DNA from: Ralstonia mannitolilytica
GTDB taxonomy: Bacteria; Pseudomonadota; Gammaproteobacteria; Burkholderiales; Burkholderiaceae
Direction of reading: 5' to 3'
Assembly (NCBI RefSeq): GCF_905397375.1
Contig: NZ_CAJPVG010000011.1
Location: 1-64,000 of the forward strand
DNA: 64,000 nt
The notes beneath the pieces are model-generated. The model saw only the letters and a list, made by a program, of their open reading frames with translations, was not told where the DNA came from and made no database searches. This document shows positions 25,041-34,465 of this stretch, one piece after another; positions within the stretch are counted from its first letter, which is position 1, and each line of letters begins with the position of its first letter. A program made the position numbers and the translations under genes.

Positions 25041-26012
25041 ATGGCCTGGACTTCTGGCACCGCAACCAATGCCGCCGATCTGTTCAACAAGCTGATCACG
25101 TTTCTGACCTCCGACGCGACCCTGATCGCCGGGGGCGAAGCCTGGACGCTGTTACGCCGTGACACCTTCACGCTTGACGCGAAGCGGGATCTGGCCGAAC
25201 TGCGGGGCCCAGGTTCCTCGGCGGGCGATGCGATCTACGTGCAGGTTTGCCTGTTCGCCGACGCTGCGGCACCCGCGTATTCGATCCGGGTGCTCGGGTC
25301 ACAGTCCTGGCAAAGCATCGTTTCGATCAACACACCCGAGGGCCAACCGGGCAGCCTGCTCTCGGGCGCCGGTTCGCTGGGCATCGTGCCGAGGATGCCG
25401 GTCTTCAACAGCGCGATCAGCTACTGGTTTGTCGCCAACGGCCGGCGCTTCATCGCGGTGGCGAAGTCCTCGGCGTATTGGGGCGCGCTCTACGCGGGCT
25501 TCATCCTGCCCTACGGAACACCGGCCCAATACCCGTACCCGCTATTCATCGGGGCCAACACGTCGCGCGGCGACAACTACCAGAGTGCTGATCTCGACAT
25601 CGCCAACAGCGCCTTCTGGCGCAACGACGGTGAATACGGCAGCTACAGCGCGGCGCTCCTGCAGCCGAGCGGCGGCTGGGTCGGCACGAACCGGTTCGAT
25701 ACGACCTACACCGGCCGCACCTGGCCATGGGCGATGTCGTTGGAGACCAGGAAAAACAGCGTCGGGCGCTACGACGTCGCCTATCTGACGCAGTTGCCGA
25801 ACGGCGCGAGCCCACTGCTGCCGGCGATCCTCTATGACTGCGCGACGACTCGTCCGTTCTCGATATGGGGCGAGCTGCAAGGCGTGTTTGCCGTGCCGGG
25901 CTTCGGAGTGGCTGCCGGCGACACCGTGACCGTGGGCGGCAAATCCCATCTGGTCGTGCAGGCGGCGACTTCCACCAACGCGGCGCGCTTCGCCGCCATC
26001 CAACTCGCTTGA
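25041..26012 (+). CDS. Putative tail protein, paralogue of the next gene
   Basis: 323 residues, 2 bp after the tape measure. Beta-rich and aromatic, with a start (MAWTSGTATNAADLFNKLITFL) resembling that of the next gene (MAYITGASADINTLLTAIKNF). The C-terminus ends with a GDTVTVGGKSHLVVQ strand that resembles GDELTLGTDVWKIF in its neighbour. The two probably arose by duplication and may sit at the tail tip. I do not recognise a named family. Confidence 0.6.
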   Translation: MAWTSGTATNAADLFNKLITFLTSDATLIAGGEAWTLLRRDTFTLDAKRDLAELRGPGSSAGDAIYVQVCLFADAAAPAYSIRVLGSQSWQSIVSINTPEGQPGSLLSGAGSLGIVPRMPVFNSAISYWFVANGRRFIAVAKSSAYWGALYAGFILPYGTPAQYPYPLFIGANTSRGDNYQSADLDIANSAFWRNDGEYGSYSAALLQPSGGWVGTNRFDTTYTGRTWPWAMSLETRKNSVGRYDVAYLTQLPNGASPLLPAILYDCATTRPFSIWGELQGVFAVPGFGVAAGDTVTVGGKSHLVVQAATSTNAARFAAIQLA

Positions 26013-26013
26013 G

Positions 26014-27162
26014 GTGACCATGGCTTACATCACCGGTGCGTCGGCCGACATCAATACGCTGCTGACTGCCATCAAGAATTTCGCGGTCGCCAACGGCTGG
26101 ACGGCCAACGCCACCGACACCTTTACGCTGACCTTTCCGACCTATGGATCGAATGGTGGCGCCACTCACGCCGGCACGACGTCGATGATTTCCTCGGTCA
26201 GCGGCTCCGATGCGTACAAGAACCAGTCGGAAACGAGCCTCGTCGCGAACAGGGTCGTGCTGACCAAGAACGGCGTGTCCTACCAGCTATTCGCGGTCAA
26301 CAAGAAGCTCTACAAGAACGGCGTCAATGGCACCTACGCCTGCCTGGAGGCCTGGGTGTGCGACGGCTTCGCTGCTGGCACGGCTGCCAACCTTCAGACC
26401 AACAACCGCAAGTTCGTGATGGTCGGTCCCATGGCTACCTCGCTCTATGCCTACCACCTGTTCTCCAACGGCGACTTCGTGCACCTGGTGATCGAGGAAA
26501 CGCCGGGCCGATTCCGCCACCTGTCGTTCGGCTTCGTCAACAAATACGGCGCCTTTGCCGGGGGCCAGTATCTGACCGCAGGATGCCCCATCGAGTCATT
26601 CACGACGACACCCTACGCCTTCAACACCTCGAATCACTCGGTCCCGTTCGGATCGAACGGCCAAGGCCCTTCGAGAGCGTCGCTCGCCTCCAACGGTTAC
26701 CCAGGCAGCTACGTTCGGGCCGATATCGACGGGTGGGCGGTTGGCTGGCGCCTATTGTCGACCGGGGCCTGGGATACAGCCAATCTGGATGCCTACGGCT
26801 GCTCGACGTACTCCAACTCGGTCAATAACCGTGCGGGCTATATCTCGGGTGGACCCCAGATTTCCTTCTACACCCTGGCGCACGATCTGGCCTACCACTG
26901 CTCTCCGCAAGGCTACAACGGTCTGGCGCCGATGCTGCCCTGTCACGTCGGCGTGAATCGTACCCCCTACGTCGGCACCTGGACGCTGCTCGGCGAATTC
27001 CCCGACGTGCGCTTTCTGAACATCGCGAACTTCAACCCGGGCGACGAACTGACCCTCGGCACCGACGTGTGGAAGATCTTCCCGCTGTGGAACAAGGCCT
27101 ACACGCTCGGGGCTGAACCGATCAGCTACGACTACGGCCTGGCTTACCGCAAGGTGGTGTAA
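26014..27162 (+). CDS. Putative tail protein, paralogue of the previous gene
   Basis: 382 residues, starting 1 bp after the previous stop. Aromatic and Gly/Asn-rich throughout (many Tyr, Phe, Trp). The first 50 and last 60 residues resemble the upstream protein; the middle is longer. The composition suggests an exposed virion protein. Position between tape measure and tail hub genes supports a tail-tip role; no named family is recognised. Confidence 0.6.
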   Translation: MTMAYITGASADINTLLTAIKNFAVANGWTANATDTFTLTFPTYGSNGGATHAGTTSMISSVSGSDAYKNQSETSLVANRVVLTKNGVSYQLFAVNKKLYKNGVNGTYACLEAWVCDGFAAGTAANLQTNNRKFVMVGPMATSLYAYHLFSNGDFVHLVIEETPGRFRHLSFGFVNKYGAFAGGQYLTAGCPIESFTTTPYAFNTSNHSVPFGSNGQGPSRASLASNGYPGSYVRADIDGWAVGWRLLSTGAWDTANLDAYGCSTYSNSVNNRAGYISGGPQISFYTLAHDLAYHCSPQGYNGLAPMLPCHVGVNRTPYVGTWTLLGEFPDVRFLNIANFNPGDELTLGTDVWKIFPLWNKAYTLGAEPISYDYGLAYRKVV

Positions 27163-28845
27163 ATGCCCGACTTCGCCGGCGCCTTCTCATCGGCCATCCT
27201 GGGCGGCGCAGCGGCCGCCGGGATGAACCTGCTGTGGGACAACGGCCGTCCCGCGTATTACGCGCCGACCACGGTCGTCGCGGCCATCGTCGTTGCCGTG
27301 GGCGTCATCACCAGCGGCCAGCCGTCGCCCGAGGCCCTGATCACTCGGGCGGGCGCGCATTGCGGCGCCTTCTCGGACGACTACTACTACCGGATCTACC
27401 TACAGCCTTCCCGGATCGAGTTCGGCAACCTGGTGATCCCCAGTACCAAGACCGTCGAGATCTGGAACGCTTATCCCGACCCGGTGACGATCTTCCAGCT
27501 GGATGGCGACACCGAGGGCCTGTCCCTGGGTTTCTTTCCGCCCACGAGGCTGCGTGGGCTGGAGGACATCTTCTACGACGTCACCGCCACGCTTGACGGG
27601 CCGAGCTTCGTCGATACGCTGCTGACGATCCATTTCTCCGAAGGCGGCACCCGAGACCTGGCGATCAGCTACGGGCGGGTGCTGGTCATGGGGCAGCTGC
27701 ACGACTGGCAAGGCGGCTTCACCGAGCGGCTGGAATGGCTGACCGACGTGCTGACGATGCGCGATGGCGGCGAGCAGCGGGTGCGCCTGCGGGCCGATCC
27801 CCGGCGCTCGTTCGAGTTTGACGTGCTGGAGTACGGCAATGGCGGCCAGCTCGATCTCTTGATGAATGTCTGGCAGTCCCGGGTCTATGCGGTGCCGGTG
27901 TGGACGGACAAGACCCGGCTCGCAAGCGCGATCTATCCCGGCGATACCGTCCTGGCCGTGAAGACGACGGATCTGGATTACCACGCCGGCGGCTTGGCCA
28001 TCGTCGGGTCGACCTCCGGTGCGACTGAGGCACTGGAAGTCCTGTCCCTGACCGCCGACACGATTACGCTCAAACGCCCGGCGCTCGGGAACTGGCCCGC
28101 GGGCTCCTGGATCGCGCCCGCCCGCTTGGGGCGTCTGCCTGCCCAGCAGACGGTCACCCGGCCGACGGCGGCGATCTCCCAAGCCAAACTGCGGTTCGAT
28201 CTGGAGGATCTGGCCTCGACGGTGACGGCGACGAACTCGCCCATCCGGTACCGAGGTTACGACACGCTGCTGCGGCATCCGAATCGGGTCGAGGACGTCA
28301 GCGTCGACTATCAGCGCCTCATCGACCTGTTAGACCACGAAACCGGCACGCCTGCGGTGATCGACATCCCCAACCGGCCCTTCATCGTGCGCCGCTACCA
28401 GTTCCTGATGCCGGATCGCGCAGATCTGACCGCGCTGCGGGGCTGGCTCGCCGCCCGTGCCGGCCGACAGGTTCCGTTCTGGGTACCGACCTGGGAGCGG
28501 GGCATCGAAGTGGCGCAGCCCTTTGCCCTGGATGCAACGGCAATACTGGTCCAGGCCCGAGGCTTCGTCACTTATTACCAAGCCATGCCCGGCCGGCAGG
28601 ACGTGGCGTTCCTGCACAACGACGGCACCTGGTTCCTGCGCCGCATCACCGGGTTCGAGTTCGTGGACGGTGTGGTGGAACGGATGCGGATCGACGCCGC
28701 TCTCGGTGCGGCCTGCGCGCCGTCTGATTTCCGGATCGTCTGCTTCCTGGAATTGGCCCGGCTGGAGAGCGATGCCGTCGAGATCTTCTTCGAGACGGAT
28801 CGCGTGGCGCGGGTGTCCTTGCCGCTTCGGAGCATCAACGGATGA
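27163..28845 (+). CDS. Putative distal tail/hub protein
   Basis: 560 residues. The N-terminus has a Gly/Ala-rich hydrophobic stretch (AILGGAAAAGMNLL) and another at about residue 35 (TVVAAIVVAVGVITS), either a membrane-like or a buried segment. The remainder is beta-rich with conserved-looking PFIVRRYQFLMPDRADL and VPFWVPTWERG segments. It overlaps the gpL-like gene by 4 bp and lies where lambda has M/L-type tail tip genes. Assigned by position. Confidence 0.55.
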   Translation: MPDFAGAFSSAILGGAAAAGMNLLWDNGRPAYYAPTTVVAAIVVAVGVITSGQPSPEALITRAGAHCGAFSDDYYYRIYLQPSRIEFGNLVIPSTKTVEIWNAYPDPVTIFQLDGDTEGLSLGFFPPTRLRGLEDIFYDVTATLDGPSFVDTLLTIHFSEGGTRDLAISYGRVLVMGQLHDWQGGFTERLEWLTDVLTMRDGGEQRVRLRADPRRSFEFDVLEYGNGGQLDLLMNVWQSRVYAVPVWTDKTRLASAIYPGDTVLAVKTTDLDYHAGGLAIVGSTSGATEALEVLSLTADTITLKRPALGNWPAGSWIAPARLGRLPAQQTVTRPTAAISQAKLRFDLEDLASTVTATNSPIRYRGYDTLLRHPNRVEDVSVDYQRLIDLLDHETGTPAVIDIPNRPFIVRRYQFLMPDRADLTALRGWLAARAGRQVPFWVPTWERGIEVAQPFALDATAILVQARGFVTYYQAMPGRQDVAFLHNDGTWFLRRITGFEFVDGVVERMRIDAALGAACAPSDFRIVCFLELARLESDAVEIFFETDRVARVSLPLRSING

Positions 28846-29645
28846 CCTATCAGAACCAAGAAAACAGCCTCCATGCCGGCCAGCCGGTCGAGCTGTATCG
28901 CTTCGCGCTGGGGACCACCGTCTGGCGCTACACGTCGGCACAGAGCGCTCTGACCTACAACGCCGAGAAATACATCCCGGCGCCGATACGGCGCTCGGAG
29001 ATCGAGCAGACGCAGGAGTTCGGCCGCGCAATGCTGAATCTGGAAGCGGCACTCGACATCGGCGTCGTGCAGTCCTTCATCGTGACGCCGCCCGATGGGG
29101 TGCTGTCGCTCACCATTTTCCGCCAGCACCTGACCGACCCGGGCGCTGAGTTCATCACCTGGTGGAAAGGCCGTGTCGTGTCGGTGGTTTTCAGTGGCGT
29201 GACGGTGCAGATGCGTTGCGAGCCAATCTTCACGACGCTCAAGCGCTCGGGACGCAGGGCGAACTACCAGATCAACTGCCGCCACCCGCTATATCACGGT
29301 GGCTGCAAGGTCAATGCGGCCGACTACAAGACGGCAGGCGTGGTCGAGAGCGTGACGGGACTGGAAGTGACCGCCTCCGTTTTCCTGCCGAAGCCGATCA
29401 GCTGGTTCGTCGGAGGACGCATCGTGGCCGCCGGGGCGCAACGGATGATCGTCGCCAGCTCCGGCGGTGCGGTGACCCTCTCGGCGCCGATCCCAGGACT
29501 GAAAGCCGGCGACGCGTTCGAGGCCTATCCGGGTTGCGACCACACTCTCGCGACCTGCGCCGACAAGTTCGGCAACCACTTGAACTATGGCGGTTTCCCG
29601 TACATCCCGAAGAAGAACCCCTTCACCGGGGACGCCATCGTCTGA
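28842..29645 (+). CDS. Phage BR0599/DUF2163-type minor tail protein (gpL-like)
   Basis: 267 residues. The N-terminal part (LYRFALGTTVWRYTSAQS, SEIEQTQEFGRAMLNLE) and the C-terminal FGNHLNYGGFPYIPKKNPF are those of the BR0599/DUF2163 family. Four cysteines, C-x8-C in INCRHPLYHGGC and C-x6-C in GCDHTLATC, match the arrangement known to bind an Fe-S cluster in gpL-like tail tip proteins. The protein joins the tail tube to the tip. Confidence 0.85.
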   Translation: MTYQNQENSLHAGQPVELYRFALGTTVWRYTSAQSALTYNAEKYIPAPIRRSEIEQTQEFGRAMLNLEAALDIGVVQSFIVTPPDGVLSLTIFRQHLTDPGAEFITWWKGRVVSVVFSGVTVQMRCEPIFTTLKRSGRRANYQINCRHPLYHGGCKVNAADYKTAGVVESVTGLEVTASVFLPKPISWFVGGRIVAAGAQRMIVASSGGAVTLSAPIPGLKAGDAFEAYPGCDHTLATCADKFGNHLNYGGFPYIPKKNPFTGDAIV

Positions 29646-29654
29646 GGTGCATCC

Positions 29655-29885
29655 ATGTGGCAATACCTGATCGTGTGGGTGATCACGACGGTTCTGTCGT
29701 CGCTGCTCGCCCCGAAACCCAAGACCACCACGCCGCAACCCGGCGATGTCGATGCCCCGCTCGCCGCGACCGACAGCCCGATCCCGGTGCTGTTCGGGAC
29801 CCGCACGATCAAGCAGCCGAACTGCGTCTGGTTCGGCGACGTGCGCACGACGCCGATCAAGACCAAGGGAGGCGGCAAGAAATGA
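29655..29885 (+). CDS. Small phage tail-region protein with N-terminal hydrophobic helix
   Basis: 76 residues. The first 20 (MWQYLIVWVITTVLSSLLAP) form a hydrophobic helix, followed by a Pro/Thr linker and a beta segment with IPVLFGTRTIKQPNCVWFGDV. Proteins of this shape lie next to tail tip genes in many siphophages. It might be a membrane-inserting or hub-associated factor. Overlaps the next gene by 4 bp. Confidence 0.6.
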   Translation: MWQYLIVWVITTVLSSLLAPKPKTTTPQPGDVDAPLAATDSPIPVLFGTRTIKQPNCVWFGDVRTTPIKTKGGGKK

Positions 29886-30094
29886 TCGTGACCCATCTCG
29901 ATGCCAAGGCGCTCGGCTATTGCAATGCTGGGCTGCGCCGCTGGTTTCCACGTGACGGAGTGACCTTCGACGTGTTTCGCCAGCAGGGCGTGACCACCGA
30001 TTGGCTGCGGGCCACGGGCGATGCGATGGCGATCCGATTGGCGGAGTACGTGGAGCAAAGCGGTATACAGGCAATCCAAGGAGCCAACGAATGA
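29882..30094 (+). CDS. Small DUF6950-like/unknown tail-region protein
   Basis: 70 residues from ATG 29882 (ATGA overlap). It carries THLDAKALGYCNAGLRRWF and a helical end. It resembles short unknown proteins found ahead of the tail tip gene; the DUF6950 association is tentative. It overlaps the tip gene by 4 bp, giving tight coupling. Confidence 0.5.
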   Translation: MIVTHLDAKALGYCNAGLRRWFPRDGVTFDVFRQQGVTTDWLRATGDAMAIRLAEYVEQSGIQAIQGANE

Positions 30095-32313
30095 GCGGCG
30101 GCGGTAAAGGCAGCAAGAGCGTCACGGTCGGCTACCGCTACTACGCGGGCATGCATCTGGCGCTGTGCCACGGCCCGGTCGATTCGCTGAACAAGATCGT
30201 GGTCGGTGAGCGTACCGCTTGGGAGGGGGCGCTGACTTCCAGTGGCCGGATCGCCATCAATCAACCCAACCTGTTCGGTGGAGACGAGCGCGAAGGCGGG
30301 ATCGTCGGTGCCGTGGATCTGGTGATGGGCAATGCCTCGGACGGTCAGAACGACTATCTGGCATCCAAGCTGGGCGTCAACGTGCCGGCATTCCGGGGCG
30401 TGGTGTCGCTGGTGCTGCGTCAGCCGCAGTTGTCGGCAATGAACCCCTACATCAAGCCGTGGAGCGCCGAGGTCACACGTATCATCCGGCGATCTGACGG
30501 TTCGCCCCAGTGGTACTCGGACAAGGCTGCCATCAACGGCGACATGAACCCGGCGCACATCATCTATGAGTGCCTGACCGACCGCACCTGGGGCCGGGGT
30601 TATAGCTCGGCCGAGATCGACGACGCGTCATTTCGCGCCGCCGCCGACACGCTCTACGCCGAGAGCTTCGGCCTCTCGATCCTGTGGGATCAGCAGCAGG
30701 ACATCGAGGCCTTCATCGAACGCATCCTGCAGCACATCGACGGTTCGATCTACGTGAGCCCGCGCACCGGGCTGTTCACGCTGAAGCTGACCCGCGATGA
30801 CTACGATCCGGCGACGTTGCTGGAACTGAACCAGACCAACGTGATCCGGCTGGAGTCCTTCGAGCGGACGCTGCCCGAGGAACTGGTCAATCAGGTCACG
30901 CTCTCGTACCACGACTGCACGACCGACAAGAGCGTGTCGATTTCGGTGCAAGACATCGCCGGCATCGAGCGGTCCTTGGGCGAAATCAAGGATGCCAAGG
31001 TGAGCTACGAAGGCGTGGCCAACGGATCGCTCGCCGCCCGGCTGGCGATGCGGGATCTGCGGCAACTGTCCTCCACCCTGGCGAAGATCACGCTCGTGGC
31101 CAACCGCACGGCCGCCAGCCTCAACATCGGCGACGTGTTCAGATTCTCCTGGCCCGAACTGCGGATCGAGCAGTTGATCCTTCGGGTCGCGCAGATCAGC
31201 TACGGGACGCTGGCCGACGGCCGAGTGCGGATCACCTGCGTCGAGGACGTGTTCGGCCTGCCCGATGCCGTCTATCTCGCACCCGCTGAGAGCGGCTGGA
31301 TCGATCCCCGGCAAGCGCCCATCGCGGCGAACTTCGTGTCGGTGAGCGAACTACCGTACTGGACGATTGTTCATGAGATGACCGGCGAGTCGGCCGCCGC
31401 CCAGGCCGAGATCGATCCGAACGGCGGGTTCCTGACTGTCTCCGTCGTGCGTCCCTCGGGTGCGGCGATCAACTACGCGGTGCTGACCCGACAGGGATCG
31501 GCGACCTTCGAGAAGATCGGCGTCGGTGACTTCATCCCGTCCTGTGTGCTCGCGAACGATATCGGGCAGATCGAGACGGTGCTGAACGTGCTCTACGGCG
31601 TCGATCTGGACCTGATCACGCTGGACACGTACGCGCTGCTCGATGGCGAGCTGGTCGCGGTGAAGGCAGTGAATGTCGCCGCCGGCACCGTGACGGTGGA
31701 TCGGGGCGTACTGGACACCGTTCCCGCCAGGCACTCGGCCGGCGCCCGGCTGTACTTCGTCGAGGGTGGACAGTTCTACAACACGAGCCAGTACCTGAGT
31801 GGAGAGACGGTGCAGACCAAGGTGCTGCCTGCCACCGGGATGGGTGTTCTCGCCGAGGCGTCTGCGCCGGCGATCAGCTACTTGTTCGCCAAGCGGCAGA
31901 TCCGGCCCTATCCGCCGGGGAAATTCCGGGTCAACAACCTCGACTACAGCGCGAGCTACATCACCGGTGAGGCGACGGTCAGCTGGGCGCACCGCAGCCG
32001 GTTGCTCCAGACCGCCTATCTGGTGACGCAAGGCGAGGCGAATATCGGGCCGGAGCCCGGGACGACCTACACCGTGCGGGTCTATGGCGAGGCAGGGACG
32101 CTCAAGCACACCGAAACGGGGCTGACCGGCACGAGCTGGACCTATCCGATGGCCACCGAGATTTCCGAGAGCGGCCTGAATCGGCCGAACGAGAAACTGA
32201 CCATCAAGGTCGAGGCGGTGCGCGACGGCTACACCAGCTGGCAGGCCCAGCAGATCGACATCCCCGAGTGCCGTGGCTACGGCATGTTCTACGGCGCTAC
32301 CTACGGAGAATGA
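30091..32313 (+). CDS. Tail tip / central hub protein (gpJ-like)
   Basis: 740 residues from ATG 30091. The N-terminal 350 residues (SVTVGYRYYAGMHLALCHGPVDSLNKI, later YSDKAAINGDMNPAHIIYECLTDRTWGRGY) are typical of tail tip attachment proteins. The remainder is beta-rich, with a late fibronectin-like segment (about 650-730). It binds the host receptor or carries the fibre. It ends one base before the next start. Confidence 0.8.
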   Translation: MSGGGKGSKSVTVGYRYYAGMHLALCHGPVDSLNKIVVGERTAWEGALTSSGRIAINQPNLFGGDEREGGIVGAVDLVMGNASDGQNDYLASKLGVNVPAFRGVVSLVLRQPQLSAMNPYIKPWSAEVTRIIRRSDGSPQWYSDKAAINGDMNPAHIIYECLTDRTWGRGYSSAEIDDASFRAAADTLYAESFGLSILWDQQQDIEAFIERILQHIDGSIYVSPRTGLFTLKLTRDDYDPATLLELNQTNVIRLESFERTLPEELVNQVTLSYHDCTTDKSVSISVQDIAGIERSLGEIKDAKVSYEGVANGSLAARLAMRDLRQLSSTLAKITLVANRTAASLNIGDVFRFSWPELRIEQLILRVAQISYGTLADGRVRITCVEDVFGLPDAVYLAPAESGWIDPRQAPIAANFVSVSELPYWTIVHEMTGESAAAQAEIDPNGGFLTVSVVRPSGAAINYAVLTRQGSATFEKIGVGDFIPSCVLANDIGQIETVLNVLYGVDLDLITLDTYALLDGELVAVKAVNVAAGTVTVDRGVLDTVPARHSAGARLYFVEGGQFYNTSQYLSGETVQTKVLPATGMGVLAEASAPAISYLFAKRQIRPYPPGKFRVNNLDYSASYITGEATVSWAHRSRLLQTAYLVTQGEANIGPEPGTTYTVRVYGEAGTLKHTETGLTGTSWTYPMATEISESGLNRPNEKLTIKVEAVRDGYTSWQAQQIDIPECRGYGMFYGATYGE

Positions 32314-32314
32314 A

Positions 32315-32668
32315 ATGGCTGCACTGATCGGCCCGAACCTGGGCGTGAATTATGGATGGACCGCCCGCGAGTCAGGATGGAACGCCGGGATGGACGCGAA
32401 CTTGAAACTGCTCGATGCCGTGCTGCAGTTGTCGGTGAAGTCGCGCACTTTGGCAGCGCCGCCGACCACGCCAGCGAACGGCGACCGCTACATTGTGGCA
32501 CCCAGCCCCACCGGCGCGTGGGCCGGAAAGGCCGGGCAGATTGCCGCACGCGTCGAAGGAGCGTGGTCGTTCTACGCCCCGAAGATCGGTTGGACCTGCT
32601 TCATCGAGGACGAGGGCGTGCTCTCGGCCTACAGGGCCACCGGCTGGAGCCCAGGGCTCGCCATCTGA
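32315..32668 (+). CDS. DUF2793 domain tail fibre-associated protein
   Basis: 117 residues from ATG 32315. The segments LGVNYGWTARESGWN, AGMDANLKLLDAVLQLSVKS and ANGDRYIVAPSPTGAWAGKAGQIA are typical of DUF2793, found in phage tail fibre and head fibre proteins. It is the last tail gene and is followed by a terminator. Confidence 0.85.
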   Translation: MAALIGPNLGVNYGWTARESGWNAGMDANLKLLDAVLQLSVKSRTLAAPPTTPANGDRYIVAPSPTGAWAGKAGQIAARVEGAWSFYAPKIGWTCFIEDEGVLSAYRATGWSPGLAI

Positions 32669-32687
32669 TCACTATCGGCACCCCCTG

Positions 32688-32719
32688 AAACCCGCCCACG
32701 AGGCGGGTTTCGCGTTTTT
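32688..32719 (+). terminator. Intrinsic terminator after the tail genes
   Basis: AAACCCGCC (32688-32696) and GGCGGGTTT (32702-32710) form a 9-bp stem with a 5-base loop, followed by CGCG and TTTTT at 32715-32719. It separates tail from lysis genes. Confidence 0.85.
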
Positions 32720-32730
32720 GGAGACTACCC

Positions 32731-33030
32731 ATGACTGATTCCGAAAAGCCCGCGCTCGTTGAGAACATGCTCTTGCTGCGCAAAGAGGACTTCGACGAGT
32801 TGCTCGCCCACGCCGCCGAACGCGGTGCCGAGCGTGTCCTGTCCCACCTCGGCCTGGAAAACGGCCACGCCGCGCGCGACATCCGGGAACTGCGCGACCT
32901 GCTCGAAGCCTGGCGAGACGCCCGTCACACGGCGTGGCAGACCTTCGTGAAAGTGCTGACCACGGGGCTCCTGGCCGCGCTGCTGGTCGGCGCCGCCATC
33001 AAATTGAAGTTCTTGGGAGGCGGCCAATGA
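32731..33030 (+). CDS. DUF6127 family lysis-region protein
   Basis: 99 residues. The first 65 form charged helices (LRKEDFDELLAHAAERGAERVL, DIRELRDLLEAWRDAR). One membrane segment follows (FVKVLTTGLLAALLVGAAI). I know this as DUF6127, common before holin/endolysin genes. It may be an anti-holin or membrane accessory; that is inferred from shape and place. Confidence 0.75.
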   Translation: MTDSEKPALVENMLLLRKEDFDELLAHAAERGAERVLSHLGLENGHAARDIRELRDLLEAWRDARHTAWQTFVKVLTTGLLAALLVGAAIKLKFLGGGQ

Positions 33031-33503
33031 TCGAGACCCTACTCGGCGGCCTCCTCGGTGGGGCCTTCCGTCTCGCACCCGAAATCCTCAAGTGGCTCGA
33101 CCGCAAGGGCGAGCGCGGCCACGAACTGGCGATGCAGGACAAGGCACTGGAGTTCGAGAGGCTGCGCGGCGCGCAGCGGATGGCCGAGATCGGCGCGAGT
33201 GCGGACGCAGCATGGAACGTCGGTGCCATCGAGACGCTGCGCGAGGCTGTCCGCAACCAAGGCGAGAAGACCGGTGTGCGCTGGGCCGATGCGTTGTCGG
33301 TCAGCGTGCGACCGGTGATCACCTACTGGTTCATGGCGCTGTACTGCGCGGCCAAGACGGCGGCGTTCGCGGCAGCAGTCGCCGCTGGCGCGGGCTGGGG
33401 AGTGGCCATCCTGCACGCTTGGACGGAGGCCGATCAGGCTCTGTGGGCCGGAGTGCTGAACTTCTGGTTCCTCGGGCGCGTGTTTGATCGGGTGCGGCCG
33501 TGA
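33027..33503 (+). CDS. Putative holin (GTA 3TM-holin-like)
   Basis: 158 residues from ATG 33027 (ATGA overlap). The N-terminal half is a charged helix (LKWLDRKGERGHELAMQDKALEFERLR). The C-terminal half has two to three membrane segments (VITYWFMALYCAAKTAAFAAAV, GWGVAIL, LWAGVLNFWFLG). This layout is that of three-TM holins associated with gene transfer agents. It would release the endolysin encoded next. It overlaps that gene by 4 bp. Confidence 0.75.
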   Translation: MIETLLGGLLGGAFRLAPEILKWLDRKGERGHELAMQDKALEFERLRGAQRMAEIGASADAAWNVGAIETLREAVRNQGEKTGVRWADALSVSVRPVITYWFMALYCAAKTAAFAAAVAAGAGWGVAILHAWTEADQALWAGVLNFWFLGRVFDRVRP

Positions 33504-33958
33504 CCCATGTACCGCAAGCGGCCATCGACCTGGCCAAGCGCTTCGAGGGCTTTCACCGCGTGCCGAAGGCCGATCCCGGCCGCGCGCACCCGTACATCTG
33601 CCCAGCGGGCTACTGGACGATTGGCTACGGCCATCTTTGTGACCCCAAGCATCCGCCTATCACGGAGGCTGAAGCCGAGGTCTATCTGGCGCGCGACCTG
33701 GAGATCGCGCTCAATGCCACGCTGCGCTACTGCCCGGTGCTGGCCACCGAGCCCGAGGGGCGACTAGCCGCCATCGTCGACTTCACCTTCAACCTCGGCG
33801 CGGGGCGACTGCAAGCGTCGACGCTACGCCGACGGATCAATCAACGGGACTGGCCAAGCGCCGGACTGGAACTGCGCCGGTGGGTCTATGGCGGCGGGAA
33901 AGTGCTGCGGGGACTGGTGACACGGCGCGAGGCAGAAGCTGTGCTGCTTAGCCGTTGA
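33500..33958 (+). CDS. Endolysin, GH24 lysozyme
   Basis: 152 residues, GTG start at 33500. E16 in KRFEGF is the catalytic acid, and WTIGYGHLCD is the conserved GH24 strand. An insertion of about ten residues lies between E16 and this strand. FTFNLGAGRLQASTL completes the fold. There is no signal or anchor sequence, so it depends on the holin. No Rz/Rz1 pair is seen downstream. Confidence 0.92.
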   Translation: MTHVPQAAIDLAKRFEGFHRVPKADPGRAHPYICPAGYWTIGYGHLCDPKHPPITEAEAEVYLARDLEIALNATLRYCPVLATEPEGRLAAIVDFTFNLGAGRLQASTLRRRINQRDWPSAGLELRRWVYGGGKVLRGLVTRREAEAVLLSR

Positions 33959-33964
33959 CGTGCT

Positions 33965-34315
33965 TCACTTCGCAGGCTTCTTGATTCCTTCGGCAAGCTT
34001 TAGGAGCTGCTCCATTTCCGCATCCGTGAAGGCAGCATCTTTGAGATGGCGAAGCAAGGCCATCGCCTCCGGTTGGTCATGCAGAAAGTCGACCACCTCA
34101 GGGTCTGTCGAAGATGACAACCGAAAAAGGACGTCCGGATCAGCAGCAAGGACCCTCGCCAGAGCCTTTATGACCTCAGGGCGTGGGGGACGCTCCTTTC
34201 CGCGCTCGATCCGACTCAGGTAGGCAGGCGAAATACCCACCTTGCCCGCAGTTTCCCGCAAGCCAAGATCCTGGGCGACCCTAAGGTCGCGAATGGTTTC
34301 GCCAAAGCTATTCAT
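33965..34315 (-). CDS. XRE family HTH repressor of the defence island
   Basis: 116 residues. Residues 5-60 are an XRE HTH (IRDLRVAQDLGLRETAGKVGISPAYLSRIERGK). The C-terminal half is helical and could dimerise. It is convergent with the endolysin gene (6 bp apart) and divergent from the methylase operon. The shared promoter region contains a perfect 16-bp palindrome. The -10 box lies only about 7 bp before the ATG, so the mRNA may be leaderless. It is the probable controller of the island. Confidence 0.85.
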   Translation of the reverse strand: MNSFGETIRDLRVAQDLGLRETAGKVGISPAYLSRIERGKERPPRPEVIKALARVLAADPDVLFRLSSSTDPEVVDFLHDQPEAMALLRHLKDAAFTDAEMEQLLKLAEGIKKPAK

Positions 34316-34322
34316 GGCTCAA

Positions 34323-34373
34323 ATTTTACCTCAGTGTTTTGTGTTGCGCAACACAGAACGCAATTGGTAGAAT
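34323..34373. promoter_or_regulatory. Divergent promoters sharing a 16-bp palindromic operator
   Basis: TGTGTTGCGCAACACA at 34340-34355 is a perfect palindrome. TTGCGC on the + strand (34344-34349) is 18 bp from TAGAAT (34368-34373). TTGCGC on the minus strand (34346-34351) is 17 bp from TAAAAT (34323-34328). One bound dimer would cover both -35 boxes. The likely ligand is the XRE protein, or the small HTH protein encoded downstream. Confidence 0.7.
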
Positions 34374-34465
34374 GCGGCATCTAGTAGTACGATATGCCTT
34401 TTCTTGTCAATCCTTGTGTGCTGCAGTCAACAGACAGTTCCAGGCACCGTCATAGGAGATACCAA

